Assembly (NCBI GenBank): GCA_964615095.1 | Contig: CAZTPX010000013.1 | Location: 1 to 64,000, forward strand | Direction of reading: 5' to 3' | Source of the DNA: JANXQG01 sp964615095 | GTDB lineage: Bacteria; Planctomycetota; Planctomycetia; Pirellulales; Thermoguttaceae | DNA: 64,000 nucleotides | Shown: piece after piece, positions 1 through 6,815 of the stretch | Position numbering within the stretch: position 1 is the first letter of the stretch | Layout of the letters: the number at the start of each line of letters is the position of its first letter | Notes under the pieces: generated by a model | The model's database searches: none | Seen by the model: the letters and a program-made list of their open reading frames with translations, nothing else | What the model was told of the DNA's origin: nothing | Program-made: the position numbers and the translations under genes

Positions 1-2
1 GC

Positions 3-677
3 GCCATGTTCCAGATGATCGCCCACGGCATCAGCTCGGCTGGCATGTTCTTCCTGGTCGGCGTCGTCTACGATCGCGTTCACCATCGCGACCTCGACCG
101 CTTCGGAGGGCTGTTCCAGCACATGCCCACCTACGCGGGCATTTCCATGGTGATCTTCTTCGCCGCCCTGGGCCTGCCGGGGCTTTGCGGGTTCATCGGC
201 GAACTGCTTGTCGTGCTCAGCGTGTGGACCTTCAGTAAGGTGCTGGCCGTGATCTCGGCCGCGGTCGTGATCCTCACGGCCGGCTACATCCTCTGGACGA
301 TCCAGCGGGTTTACCTGGGAGCGGAGTACAAGGGGCCGCACGCCGAGGCCCTGCGGCCGATGAGCCTGCGCGAGATTGCCATCGCCGCGCCGCTGATCGT
401 GATGGCCGTCGTGCTGGGCGTCTTTCCCAAGCTCTTGCTGGACTACACCGATGCCACCGTCGGCGGCTTCGTGGACCGCCTCAATCCAGCGCGGCAGGCA
501 GCGCAGCTTTCGACAGATGAGCGGCCAATCGAAGTTGTGAAACCGCAAACGGCCGCGGCAGTCGAAACACACACGGCCCCGCGCGATGAAGTCGCCAGTC
601 CGCAAGCTGCCGGATCCGTCGCTTCCGCCGCGTTGGAAACTCGCAGCGTGCCACCCGTAGCCAAGGTGTCGCCGTGA
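3..677 (+). CDS. nuoM: NADH-quinone oxidoreductase subunit M, C-terminal part (partial)
   Basis: This is the 3' end of a complex I antiporter-like subunit; the gene begins upstream of the window and 224 residues remain. The visible part starts within a conserved membrane stretch (MFQMIAHGISSAGMFFLVG, then the GLPGLCGFIGE loop), as in the last third of NuoM/ND4. At least four hydrophobic helices can be seen, followed by an Ala/Val-rich hydrophilic tail of about 70 residues that is longer than in most NuoM proteins. NuoM is one of the proton-pumping membrane-arm subunits of NADH:quinone oxidoreductase. Its stop overlaps the GTG start of the next gene by four bases, so the two are probably translationally coupled in one nuo operon. 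Confidence 0.93.
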   Translation, partial: AMFQMIAHGISSAGMFFLVGVVYDRVHHRDLDRFGGLFQHMPTYAGISMVIFFAALGLPGLCGFIGELLVVLSVWTFSKVLAVISAAVVILTAGYILWTIQRVYLGAEYKGPHAEALRPMSLREIAIAAPLIVMAVVLGVFPKLLLDYTDATVGGFVDRLNPARQAAQLSTDERPIEVVKPQTAAAVETHTAPRDEVASPQAAGSVASAALETRSVPPVAKVSP

Positions 678-2311
678 ACCTGTACGAACTGATCGACTAT
701 GTTTTGCGGGACCTCGGCCCATCGCTTCGCGCGGTCTGGCCGGAGTTGTCGCTTTGCGCTACGATCGTGCTCTTGCTGCTGGCCCGCATGATCTTTCCAC
801 CACGGAAAGTGCCCGGCCTGCCCTTTTTCATCGCGGCCTTGGGCGCGCTGGCCGCGCTAGTGCTGGTATACGCCGACGTCGCCGCTTGGCCGCAATTTGG
901 CCGGGGGCCGGCCTACGCGCTGGGTACCGCTCCGCAACCGCTCTTCACCGGCCTGCTGGTAATGGACAGCTTCGGCATGGTCGTGCGGTCGCTCTTGTTG
1001 CTCTTCGCCGTGCTCTTCGTGGCCTTCACACGGGTCTCGGGCGTGCCCGGTGAAGACGACGCCACGGAGTTCTATGTAATGATCCTGGGGGCGACAATCG
1101 GCCTGTGTATCATGGTCACGGCCAACCACGCCTTGATGGTGGTACTGGGCATCGAAATGGCGAGCGTGCCGTGCTACGTGCTGGCCGGCATCCTTCGCCA
1201 CCGTCGTGCCAGCAGCGAGGCCGCCTTGAAGTATGCCGTGTTCGGCGCGGCTGCTGCGGGCGTCATGTTGTATGGCATAAGTTTGCTTACCGGTGTGCTC
1301 GGTTCCGCCCACTTGCCCACGATGGCCCAGCGGCTGGCAACCTGGATGACGACGAGCGGTCCCAATCATCAAGCGACCGCCGTGGTGTTGGTGTTGGGCG
1401 GGCTGATGGCCCTGGTCGGGCTGGCCTTCAAGCTCTCGGCCGTGCCGTTTCATTTCTGGGCCCCCGACGTTTTCGAGGGCGCGCCGGCCGAGGTGGGCGC
1501 CTTCCTTTCGATCGCCTCGAAGGCCGCTGCTGTGGCCCTCTTGACCCGGCTGGTGCTGATCTTTTCCGGGGCCTTGGAGACTGCCCCAGCGACTGTCGCG
1601 GCCCTAGCGCCGGTGCGGTTCTACCTGGCATCGCTCATTGCCTTGCTGGCCGCCGTGACGTGTACCTTCGGCAACCTGGCGGCCTACGGGCAGACCAACA
1701 TCAAGCGGCTGCTGGCCTACTCGACGATCGCCCATGCCGGCTACCTGATGATGCCGGTGGCCGCGGCCGTGGCCATGGCCGATACGGCCCATCGCGAGGG
1801 TTCGATCAAGGCCGTGGCCGCACTGATTGTCTACCTCGGCGTCTACTTGTTCATGAACTTTGGCGCGTTCGCCATCGTGGCCTTTGTCCGCAACGCGCGG
1901 GGCAGCGAGTCGATTGCCGACTACGCGGGCATGGTCCGCCGCTCGCCCGCGGTGGCCGTGGCCCTGGCCGTGATCCTCTTCAGCCTGGTCGGCCTGCCGC
2001 CGCTGGCCGGGTTTGCGGCTAAGTTTGCGGCCTTCGCCGCCTTGCTGGACGCCAAACTGTATCTCTTGTTGGTTATCGGCGGCCTGAACACGGTGGTGAG
2101 CCTGTTCTATTACCTCCGTGTGGTCAAGGTGATGATGCTGGAACCGGAGCCTGACGGGCAGCCGGCCCCGGACGTTCCCTTGTTCTCGGTTCCCGGCGTT
2201 TATGCCGTCGTCCTGGCCGGTACGATGTTCGTGATTTTCCTTCGCTGGGAAGGCTTGTGGACGCTCGGCCGCGTGGCTGGCCTGGCCTTGGTGCAATGGA
2301 GTGGCCTATGA
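674..2311 (+). CDS. nuoN: NADH-quinone oxidoreductase subunit N
   Basis: A polytopic membrane protein of 545 residues, about the usual NuoN length plus a short tail. It belongs to the complex I membrane arm and takes part in proton translocation. The conserved antiporter-like core is visible: ALKYAVFGAAAAG, the FKLSAVPFHFWAPDVFEGAP segment with its pumping-channel Lys, and the later NIKRLLAYSTIAHAGY and GLPPLAGFAAKF motifs. The start is GTG at 674, within the stop of nuoM (GTGA overlap). The stop overlaps the ATG of the following small gene in an ATGA arrangement. NuoN is normally the last nuo gene, so what follows is cotranscribed but not part of complex I. Confidence 0.95.
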   Translation: MNLYELIDYVLRDLGPSLRAVWPELSLCATIVLLLLARMIFPPRKVPGLPFFIAALGALAALVLVYADVAAWPQFGRGPAYALGTAPQPLFTGLLVMDSFGMVVRSLLLLFAVLFVAFTRVSGVPGEDDATEFYVMILGATIGLCIMVTANHALMVVLGIEMASVPCYVLAGILRHRRASSEAALKYAVFGAAAAGVMLYGISLLTGVLGSAHLPTMAQRLATWMTTSGPNHQATAVVLVLGGLMALVGLAFKLSAVPFHFWAPDVFEGAPAEVGAFLSIASKAAAVALLTRLVLIFSGALETAPATVAALAPVRFYLASLIALLAAVTCTFGNLAAYGQTNIKRLLAYSTIAHAGYLMMPVAAAVAMADTAHREGSIKAVAALIVYLGVYLFMNFGAFAIVAFVRNARGSESIADYAGMVRRSPAVAVALAVILFSLVGLPPLAGFAAKFAAFAALLDAKLYLLLVIGGLNTVVSLFYYLRVVKVMMLEPEPDGQPAPDVPLFSVPGVYAVVLAGTMFVIFLRWEGLWTLGRVAGLALVQWSGL

Positions 2312-2763
2312 ACCAGACATTGGAATCGCCCCGCGTCGCGAGCGTGCTGAACCGGCTGCTGCGGACGCTGTGCCGCTCGCTGGGTATGTACGTCGAAGAG
2401 ATCAAGCCCTGGAGCCTTGCCGCTGACGAGCCGGTTTGGGTGGCCATCGGGCGGCTCGCCGCCGACAGCCGCATGTACGCCCGGCGCGTGGCCGAGGCCA
2501 TCATCGAGCACGGCGGCCAACCGGATCCGGGCGCTTATCCGCTCCAGTTCGCCACGCTCAACGACCTTGGCATGGAGTTCTTTCTCCGGCAGATTGTCGT
2601 CCACCTGCAGCGTGACCAGCAAGTGGTTTGCGAGTGTGTTGCCGAGTTGGCCCAGGCCGCGGACGTTCGCGCGCTGGCCGAGGAGGTCCACGGCAATCTT
2701 CGCGGGCACATCGAACTGCTGGAAGCCCTGCTGGCAAATGATCGACACGCACTGCCATCTTGA
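2308..2763 (+). CDS. conserved small helical protein of unknown function (ferritin-like fold possible)
   Basis: A 151-residue protein beginning MNQTLESPRVASVLNRLLR. I chose the ATG at 2308 because it overlaps the nuoN stop (ATGA), which suggests translational coupling; longer readings start inside nuoN. The sequence looks all-helical, with four amphipathic segments carrying scattered acidic and His residues (for example HGGQPDPG followed by EFFLRQIVVHLQRDQQ). This suggests a ferritin-like or haemerythrin-like bundle, but I cannot assign metal ligands with confidence. Its 3' end overlaps tatD by 26 bases. I do not recognise a named family; the function is unknown. Confidence 0.75.
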   Translation: MNQTLESPRVASVLNRLLRTLCRSLGMYVEEIKPWSLAADEPVWVAIGRLAADSRMYARRVAEAIIEHGGQPDPGAYPLQFATLNDLGMEFFLRQIVVHLQRDQQVVCECVAELAQAADVRALAEEVHGNLRGHIELLEALLANDRHALPS

Positions 2764-3517
2764 CGACGAGCAATTCGAAGCCGACCGCGCGGCGGTTGTC
2801 GCCCGTGCCGTCCAGGCGGGCGTCGAGCGGATGATCTCGCTGGGCACCACGCTGGCATCCAGCCGCGCAACCGTTCGCCTGGCGGAAACCTACCCGAACC
2901 TCTATGCGGCGGTAGGCATTCATCCGAACTCCTGTGCGGAGGCTGGGCTGGCAGACTGGGGCGCCATCCAAGATCTGCTGGATCATCCCCGCGTGGTGGC
3001 CTTGGGCGAGACGGGCCTCGACCGCTATTGGGATTACGCCCCCATCGACTTGCAGCGGGACTATTTCGACCGCCATCTGCGGCTTTCGCAGCAGCGCGAT
3101 CGGCCCATCGTCATCCATTGCCGCGACGCCCAGGCCGACATGCTGCCCATGCTCCGCGAGGCGGCCGCCCGCGGCCCCTTGCGGGGTGTATTGCACGCCT
3201 TTTCGGGTGATACCGCCATGGCCGCCGAGTGCCTGGACCTGGGGCTTTATGTGAGCTTCGCCGGCAACGCCACCTATACCAACAAGAAGTTTCAGTCCTT
3301 GCGCGAGGCCGCCGTCGCGGTCCCGGCCGATCGCATCTTGATCGAGACCGACAGCCCCTATCTTACGCCCGAGCCGTTGCGCGGCAAGCAGAAACGGAAC
3401 GAGCCCGCGCTGGTGGTCCACACGGCCGCCGCCTTGGCCGCGCTCCGCGGCGTGCCATTGGACGAATTCGCCCGCCAGACTGAGGCCAACGCCCGGCGGC
3501 TGTTCCAATTGGAGTAA
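2738..3517 (+). CDS. tatD: TatD family metal-dependent hydrolase
   Basis: A 259-residue TIM-barrel hydrolase of the TatD DNase group. The metal ligands are in place: MIDTHCHLD at the N-terminus (two His), GETGLDRYWD (Glu), IVIHCRDA (His), LHAFSGD (His) and ETDSPYLTPEPLRG (Asp) near residue 205. Family members are cytoplasmic 3'-5' exonucleases or D-aminoacyl-tRNA-deacylase-like enzymes; the exact substrate here is open. The start at 2738 gives the canonical MIDTHCHLD N-terminus. It lies inside the end of the preceding gene, so the two are probably translated in a coupled way, as a late part of the nuo transcript. Confidence 0.93.
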   Translation: MIDTHCHLDDEQFEADRAAVVARAVQAGVERMISLGTTLASSRATVRLAETYPNLYAAVGIHPNSCAEAGLADWGAIQDLLDHPRVVALGETGLDRYWDYAPIDLQRDYFDRHLRLSQQRDRPIVIHCRDAQADMLPMLREAAARGPLRGVLHAFSGDTAMAAECLDLGLYVSFAGNATYTNKKFQSLREAAVAVPADRILIETDSPYLTPEPLRGKQKRNEPALVVHTAAALAALRGVPLDEFARQTEANARRLFQLE

Positions 3518-3650
3518 ACCACGAATAGCACGAATAACACGAATTGGGAAAGCAAGCGGCGGGAAATATATCCTGCCACTTGCTTCCGGCTATAGAATGT
3601 CTTGGCGCACAGTTTCCCGCATTTTTCCCATTCGTGATATTCGTGGTTTC
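3517..3650 (+). repeat. Intergenic inverted repeat built of 9-bp units (CACGAATnn)
   Basis: Directly after the tatD stop there are three head-to-tail 9-bp units (CACGAATAG, CACGAATAA, CACGAATTG) at 3520-3546. Near 3623-3650 the same sequence returns as its reverse complement. The arms flank about 75 bp that itself contains shorter inverted stretches. The element fills almost the entire space between tatD and the thioredoxin-like gene. A second element of the same design but different unit sequence lies at 38508-38585. Confidence 0.7.
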
Positions 3651-3684
3651 TAATGTCTTTCTTGCGAGCAAGGAGAATTCTCAC

Positions 3685-4266
3685 ATGGTCTTGACCCCAA
3701 GCACGATGCGTTTACCTCTGGGCACTGCAGCGCCCGCTTTCGAGCTGCCGGATCCTGACGGCAAGCTCCACTCCCTGGACGATTTTGCCGGCCGGCCCGC
3801 GTTGCTAGTGGCCTTTATCTGCAACCACTGTCCCTACGTCAAGCACATTGCGCCGGCCTTTGCCCGGCTTGCCCGGGAGTACCTGGAGCGCGGTGTCGGT
3901 ATCGTGGCCATCAATTCGAACGACTACGAGCACTATGCGGACGACGCGCCGGCGAAGATGAAGGACGAGATCGCCGCGCGAGGTTACCCGTTCCCTTATC
4001 TCGTCGACGAGTCGCAAACCGTGGCCAAGGCCTATCACGCGGCCTGCACGCCCGACTTCTATCTCTTCGACAAGGACCACAAGCTGGTCTATCGCGGCCA
4101 GATGGACGCCAGCCGTCCCGGCAACAACCTGCCCGTCACCGGCAAGGACATCCGTGAGGCGATCGACGCCGTACTGGCCGGCCGCGCCGTATCGCAGGAG
4201 CAGCGAGCCAGCATGGGCTGCAACATCAAGTGGCGGCCTGGCAACGAACCCGATTATTTCCGGTGA
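3685..4266 (+). CDS. Thioredoxin-family (AhpC/TSA-like redoxin) protein
   Basis: A 193-residue protein with a redoxin fold. LGTAAPAFELPDPDGK opens the domain, followed by the CNHCPYVKHIAPAF redox motif at about residues 50-63, then VAINSNDYEHYADDAP and CTPDFYLFDKDHKLVYRGQ. The CNHCPYVKH signature marks a subgroup of cytoplasmic thioredoxin-like proteins found in many bacteria whose partner is not well defined. No signal peptide is present. The ATG at 3685 follows an AGGAG ribosome site (3671-3675). The upstream 134-bp inverted repeat lies between it and tatD and could separate the two transcripts. Confidence 0.87.
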   Translation: MVLTPSTMRLPLGTAAPAFELPDPDGKLHSLDDFAGRPALLVAFICNHCPYVKHIAPAFARLAREYLERGVGIVAINSNDYEHYADDAPAKMKDEIAARGYPFPYLVDESQTVAKAYHAACTPDFYLFDKDHKLVYRGQMDASRPGNNLPVTGKDIREAIDAVLAGRAVSQEQRASMGCNIKWRPGNEPDYFR

Positions 4267-4336
4267 TTTTGAACCTTCTCGCCCCTCCCAGCGTCTAGTA
4301 AATGGTCAAATCCCTTTTTCCCGGAGTACCTCGATC

Positions 4337-5251
4337 ATGTCCGTTGCACTTCCCGAAGTTCGCGTTGGTGATCCTGTCCGCCATGAAGCGTTGTCCGTAT
4401 TCCCCCTTTTCGCCGAGGCCGAAAGCCCGGTGGAATACCTGCTGTCGGATGAGGGGATTGGCAGCGGCAGCGTGACTGTCGAAGAAGTCTCCGAGGGCGG
4501 TTCGGTTCCGAATCTCCTGGTCGAGAACAAGGGCGACGTCCGCATTCTCTTCATCGAGGGCGAAGAACTCGTGGGAGCCAAGCAGAATCGCGTCCTCAAC
4601 ACTTCGGTCCTGATCGCCGCCAAGACCAAGGTCAAGATTCCGGTAAGCTGCGTTGAGGCGGGCCGGTGGGCGTACAAGTCGCGGCATTTCGGCTCCAGCG
4701 GCAGCCACTCGTCGCCCAAACTGCGCTGGTTTCTCAAGATGTCTGTGACCGATTCCTTGCGCCGCAGCGGCAGCCACATGTCGGACCAGGGCAAGGTCTG
4801 GAGAGAAGTCGCCAGGCAGCAGGAATCGTTGGGCACGTCGTCCGGAACCGGCGCGATGTCCGATACGTTTGAGAACTACAAGGAATGCGTGAGCGAGTTT
4901 CAGGATAAGTTGAAATATGTCGACGGCGCCTGCGGGCTGGCCGTTGCCATCGGCAAGCAGATCGTCGCCGTGGACATGTTCGACAAGCCCGCAACTTGCC
5001 GGAAAGTCTGGAATCGGCTGCTTTCGGGTTTCGTGCTGGACGCATTGGAAGCGGCTACGTCGGAAGACAGCCCGGCCAGCACCGCCGACGTGCGTGAGCT
5101 GCTACGGACGGCCAACGGAATGTCCTGGGTGAAGGCCGAGCCGGTGGGAGAAGGCGAGGAGTATCGGGCCGAGTCGGCGGCCAACCTGCATGCTTCCGCC
5201 CTGACCTTCCACGATTCGCCATTACATCTCAGCATGGTAGCGGCCGGGTAA
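4337..5251 (+). CDS. ARPP-1 family domain protein (DUF6569-like), unknown function
   Basis: A 304-residue protein whose central segment reads LLVENKGDVRILFIEGEEL and then GAKQNRVLNTSVLIAA. I recognise this pattern in the ARPP-1 family, named for association with ADP-ribosylglycohydrolase and rhodanese-phosphatase genes in predicted NAD/ADP-ribose-related contexts. No such partner is adjacent here, so the context does not support that role directly. There is no signal peptide or membrane segment. The start at 4337 is chosen because MSVALPEVRVGDPV begins the conserved part; longer readings run back through the end of the previous gene. The biochemical role is unknown. Confidence 0.75.
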   Translation: MSVALPEVRVGDPVRHEALSVFPLFAEAESPVEYLLSDEGIGSGSVTVEEVSEGGSVPNLLVENKGDVRILFIEGEELVGAKQNRVLNTSVLIAAKTKVKIPVSCVEAGRWAYKSRHFGSSGSHSSPKLRWFLKMSVTDSLRRSGSHMSDQGKVWREVARQQESLGTSSGTGAMSDTFENYKECVSEFQDKLKYVDGACGLAVAIGKQIVAVDMFDKPATCRKVWNRLLSGFVLDALEAATSEDSPASTADVRELLRTANGMSWVKAEPVGEGEEYRAESAANLHASALTFHDSPLHLSMVAAG

Positions 5252-5274
5252 GGGCGTTGGGAAGAAATGAGCGG

Positions 5275-5334
5275 GTTGGAGTCCCGGCTTTAGCCGGAAT
5301 GTGCGGGAACTCCGCCTAAAGGCGGGACTCCAAC
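5275..5334 (+). repeat. Intergenic inverted repeat, 23-bp arms
   Basis: Arms at 5275-5297 and 5312-5334 are reverse complements except at two positions, so the transcript could fold into a long hairpin with a 14-nt loop. Each arm also contains its own small palindrome (CCGGCTTTAGCCGG and CCGCCTAAAGGCGG). It lies in the 425-bp gap 5252-5676, which holds no gene that I can support. Confidence 0.75.
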
Positions 5335-5399
5335 AATCGGGCATTTTCGGCATTTGTTCCGTACGCCCTAGAGACCGGCGCAGGAATGGCGGTCGCAAG

Positions 5400-5460
5400 A
5401 ATGTATCCGGCACACTCCGTGTGCCGTTGCGGGCGGCACACGGAGTGTGCCGGATACATT
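5400..5460 (+). repeat. Perfect 27-bp inverted repeat with 7-nt loop
   Basis: Positions 5400-5426 and 5434-5460 are exact reverse complements separated by TTGCGGG. The core unit is GGCACACGGAGTGTGCC-like. There is no T-tract after it, so it does not look like an intrinsic terminator. It is the longest perfect hairpin I found in the window, and it shares the gap 5252-5676 with the 23-bp-arm repeat. Confidence 0.85.
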
Positions 5461-5676
5461 GGAACCAACAACTTTTCCCCAGCCCAGCCGCCGCAAGCAG
5501 GTCTTCCGTGGCGTTGCCGGGCAGCGCCGTTCTTCGCATTTCTCCGTCTCTTTGTCGTTTCCTATGCCTTGCAGGACCGCCGCCGCTGGCCGATCGGCGG
5601 CGGCCTGCTAGAATCGGTCCTTTGTCGGGGGCTTCCGGTCCCCCGCACTTGGTTCGCATGAAAAGGAATTTGACGA

Positions 5677-6495
5677 ATGGATGAAGAAATCATGCCGAAA
5701 ATGACCCTGCCGGCGCCGGCGGAATATGCCGACGAGGCGGCGACGGGCGAGAACCCGAACATCGAGACAGCCTGCAGCGAGTACCTGGGACGCTGGAACC
5801 GGCTGGTGAGCACGACGAACTGGGAAAAGGGACGGATCGTGGCCGAGTGGCGCGAGGCCCTGATCGAGGCCGGCGCGGCGGCGGCGGCCTACTCCGACGA
5901 GGCCTGGAGCCAGCGGGTGGGCAACGTCACGCCACAGCATACGGGCCGCTTGCGGAGGGTCTATCAGCGGTTCGCCGAGATGCGGGATGCCTACCATGGC
6001 TTGTACTGGAGCCACTTCCAGGCGGCCCTGGATTGGGACGACGCCGAGATGTGGCTGGAGGGAGCCGTGCAGAACCGCTGGTCGATCTCGCAGATGCAGG
6101 GCGAGCGGTCGCGCACGCTGGGCGCCATGGTGGAAGCGAGCGTGGATGTGGCAGCGGTAGAAGTCGACGAAGACGCCGCGGCCGCTTCGGCCGATCTGCC
6201 GCCGGCGGCCAGTGGGGTTTCGACAGCCGAAGCCCACGAAACGGCCGACGGGGAGGCTGACGCGGACAGCGTCGCCTTTGAAGCGGCCGAGGCCTCTGCT
6301 GGTGACGAGAGCGTGGCGGTGCGACCGTTCGAAAATCTGCCCAGCTTGCCGGCCGATCTTCGCGACGCCTTCGACGGCTTCAAGCTGGCCATCGTCCATC
6401 ATCGGATTTCCAACTGGCAGGAAGTCAGCCTGGCGGACGTCCTGGCCACGCTGGAGGCCCTGCGACAATTGGCCTTGGCGCCAAGCGAGGCGTAG
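5677..6495 (+). CDS. conserved hypothetical protein with acidic low-complexity linker
   Basis: A 272-residue protein in three parts. Residues 25-150 form a Trp/Tyr-rich helical domain (YLGRWNRLVSTTNWEKGRIV, then WSQRVGNVTPQHTGRLRRVY and LYWSHFQAALDWDDAEMWLE). An Ala/Glu/Asp-rich linker covers about 150-215, and a short C-terminal helical region ends it. The first domain resembles helix-turn-helix or ParB-like nucleoid proteins (VTPQHTGRLRRVYQRF could be a recognition-type helix), but this is inference. No signal peptide. The start is the first ATG; a second ATG five codons later is possible. It stands alone between repeat-rich spacers. Confidence 0.7.
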   Translation: MDEEIMPKMTLPAPAEYADEAATGENPNIETACSEYLGRWNRLVSTTNWEKGRIVAEWREALIEAGAAAAAYSDEAWSQRVGNVTPQHTGRLRRVYQRFAEMRDAYHGLYWSHFQAALDWDDAEMWLEGAVQNRWSISQMQGERSRTLGAMVEASVDVAAVEVDEDAAAASADLPPAASGVSTAEAHETADGEADADSVAFEAAEASAGDESVAVRPFENLPSLPADLRDAFDGFKLAIVHHRISNWQEVSLADVLATLEALRQLALAPSEA

Positions 6496-6815
6496 GTCCG
6501 CTTTCACGCAACAGAAAACAGAAGCAGATAGCAATCGCTGAAGTAATTACAGAAAGATGGTTGACGGAAATATAGTCCGCACCAGGGCAGACTGTTTTCG
6601 TCAATCGGGCATTTTTCTGCCAATCATATTTCTTTCGCGCGTTTCCTTGGCCGTTTCCTTGGTCGGGTTTGACTTCCCCGGGCAACTACGTTAAGTTTAT
6701 TGGTCGCATTTCGCTTTTTTGGGCGGCCTTTTCAACCGCTCGGGCAGCGAAAAATGGTTTCCAAATCCCGAGGATGAGCAGCGGCACTTGAATCAGGCAC
6801 GTGCCAAAGGAATCG
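6496..6815. other. 320-bp intergenic spacer before mgtA
   Basis: No gene is supported here. The stretch is AT-richer than its surroundings (for example around 6540-6600 and 6690-6720) and must hold the promoter or leader of the Mg transporter gene. I looked for an mgtA-type leader peptide or Mg riboswitch and could not support one. Confidence 0.5.

Noticed and set aside
6496..6815. Mg2+ riboswitch or proline-rich leader peptide before mgtA
   Set aside because: No Pro-rich short frame or recognisable M-box structure could be found by eye.
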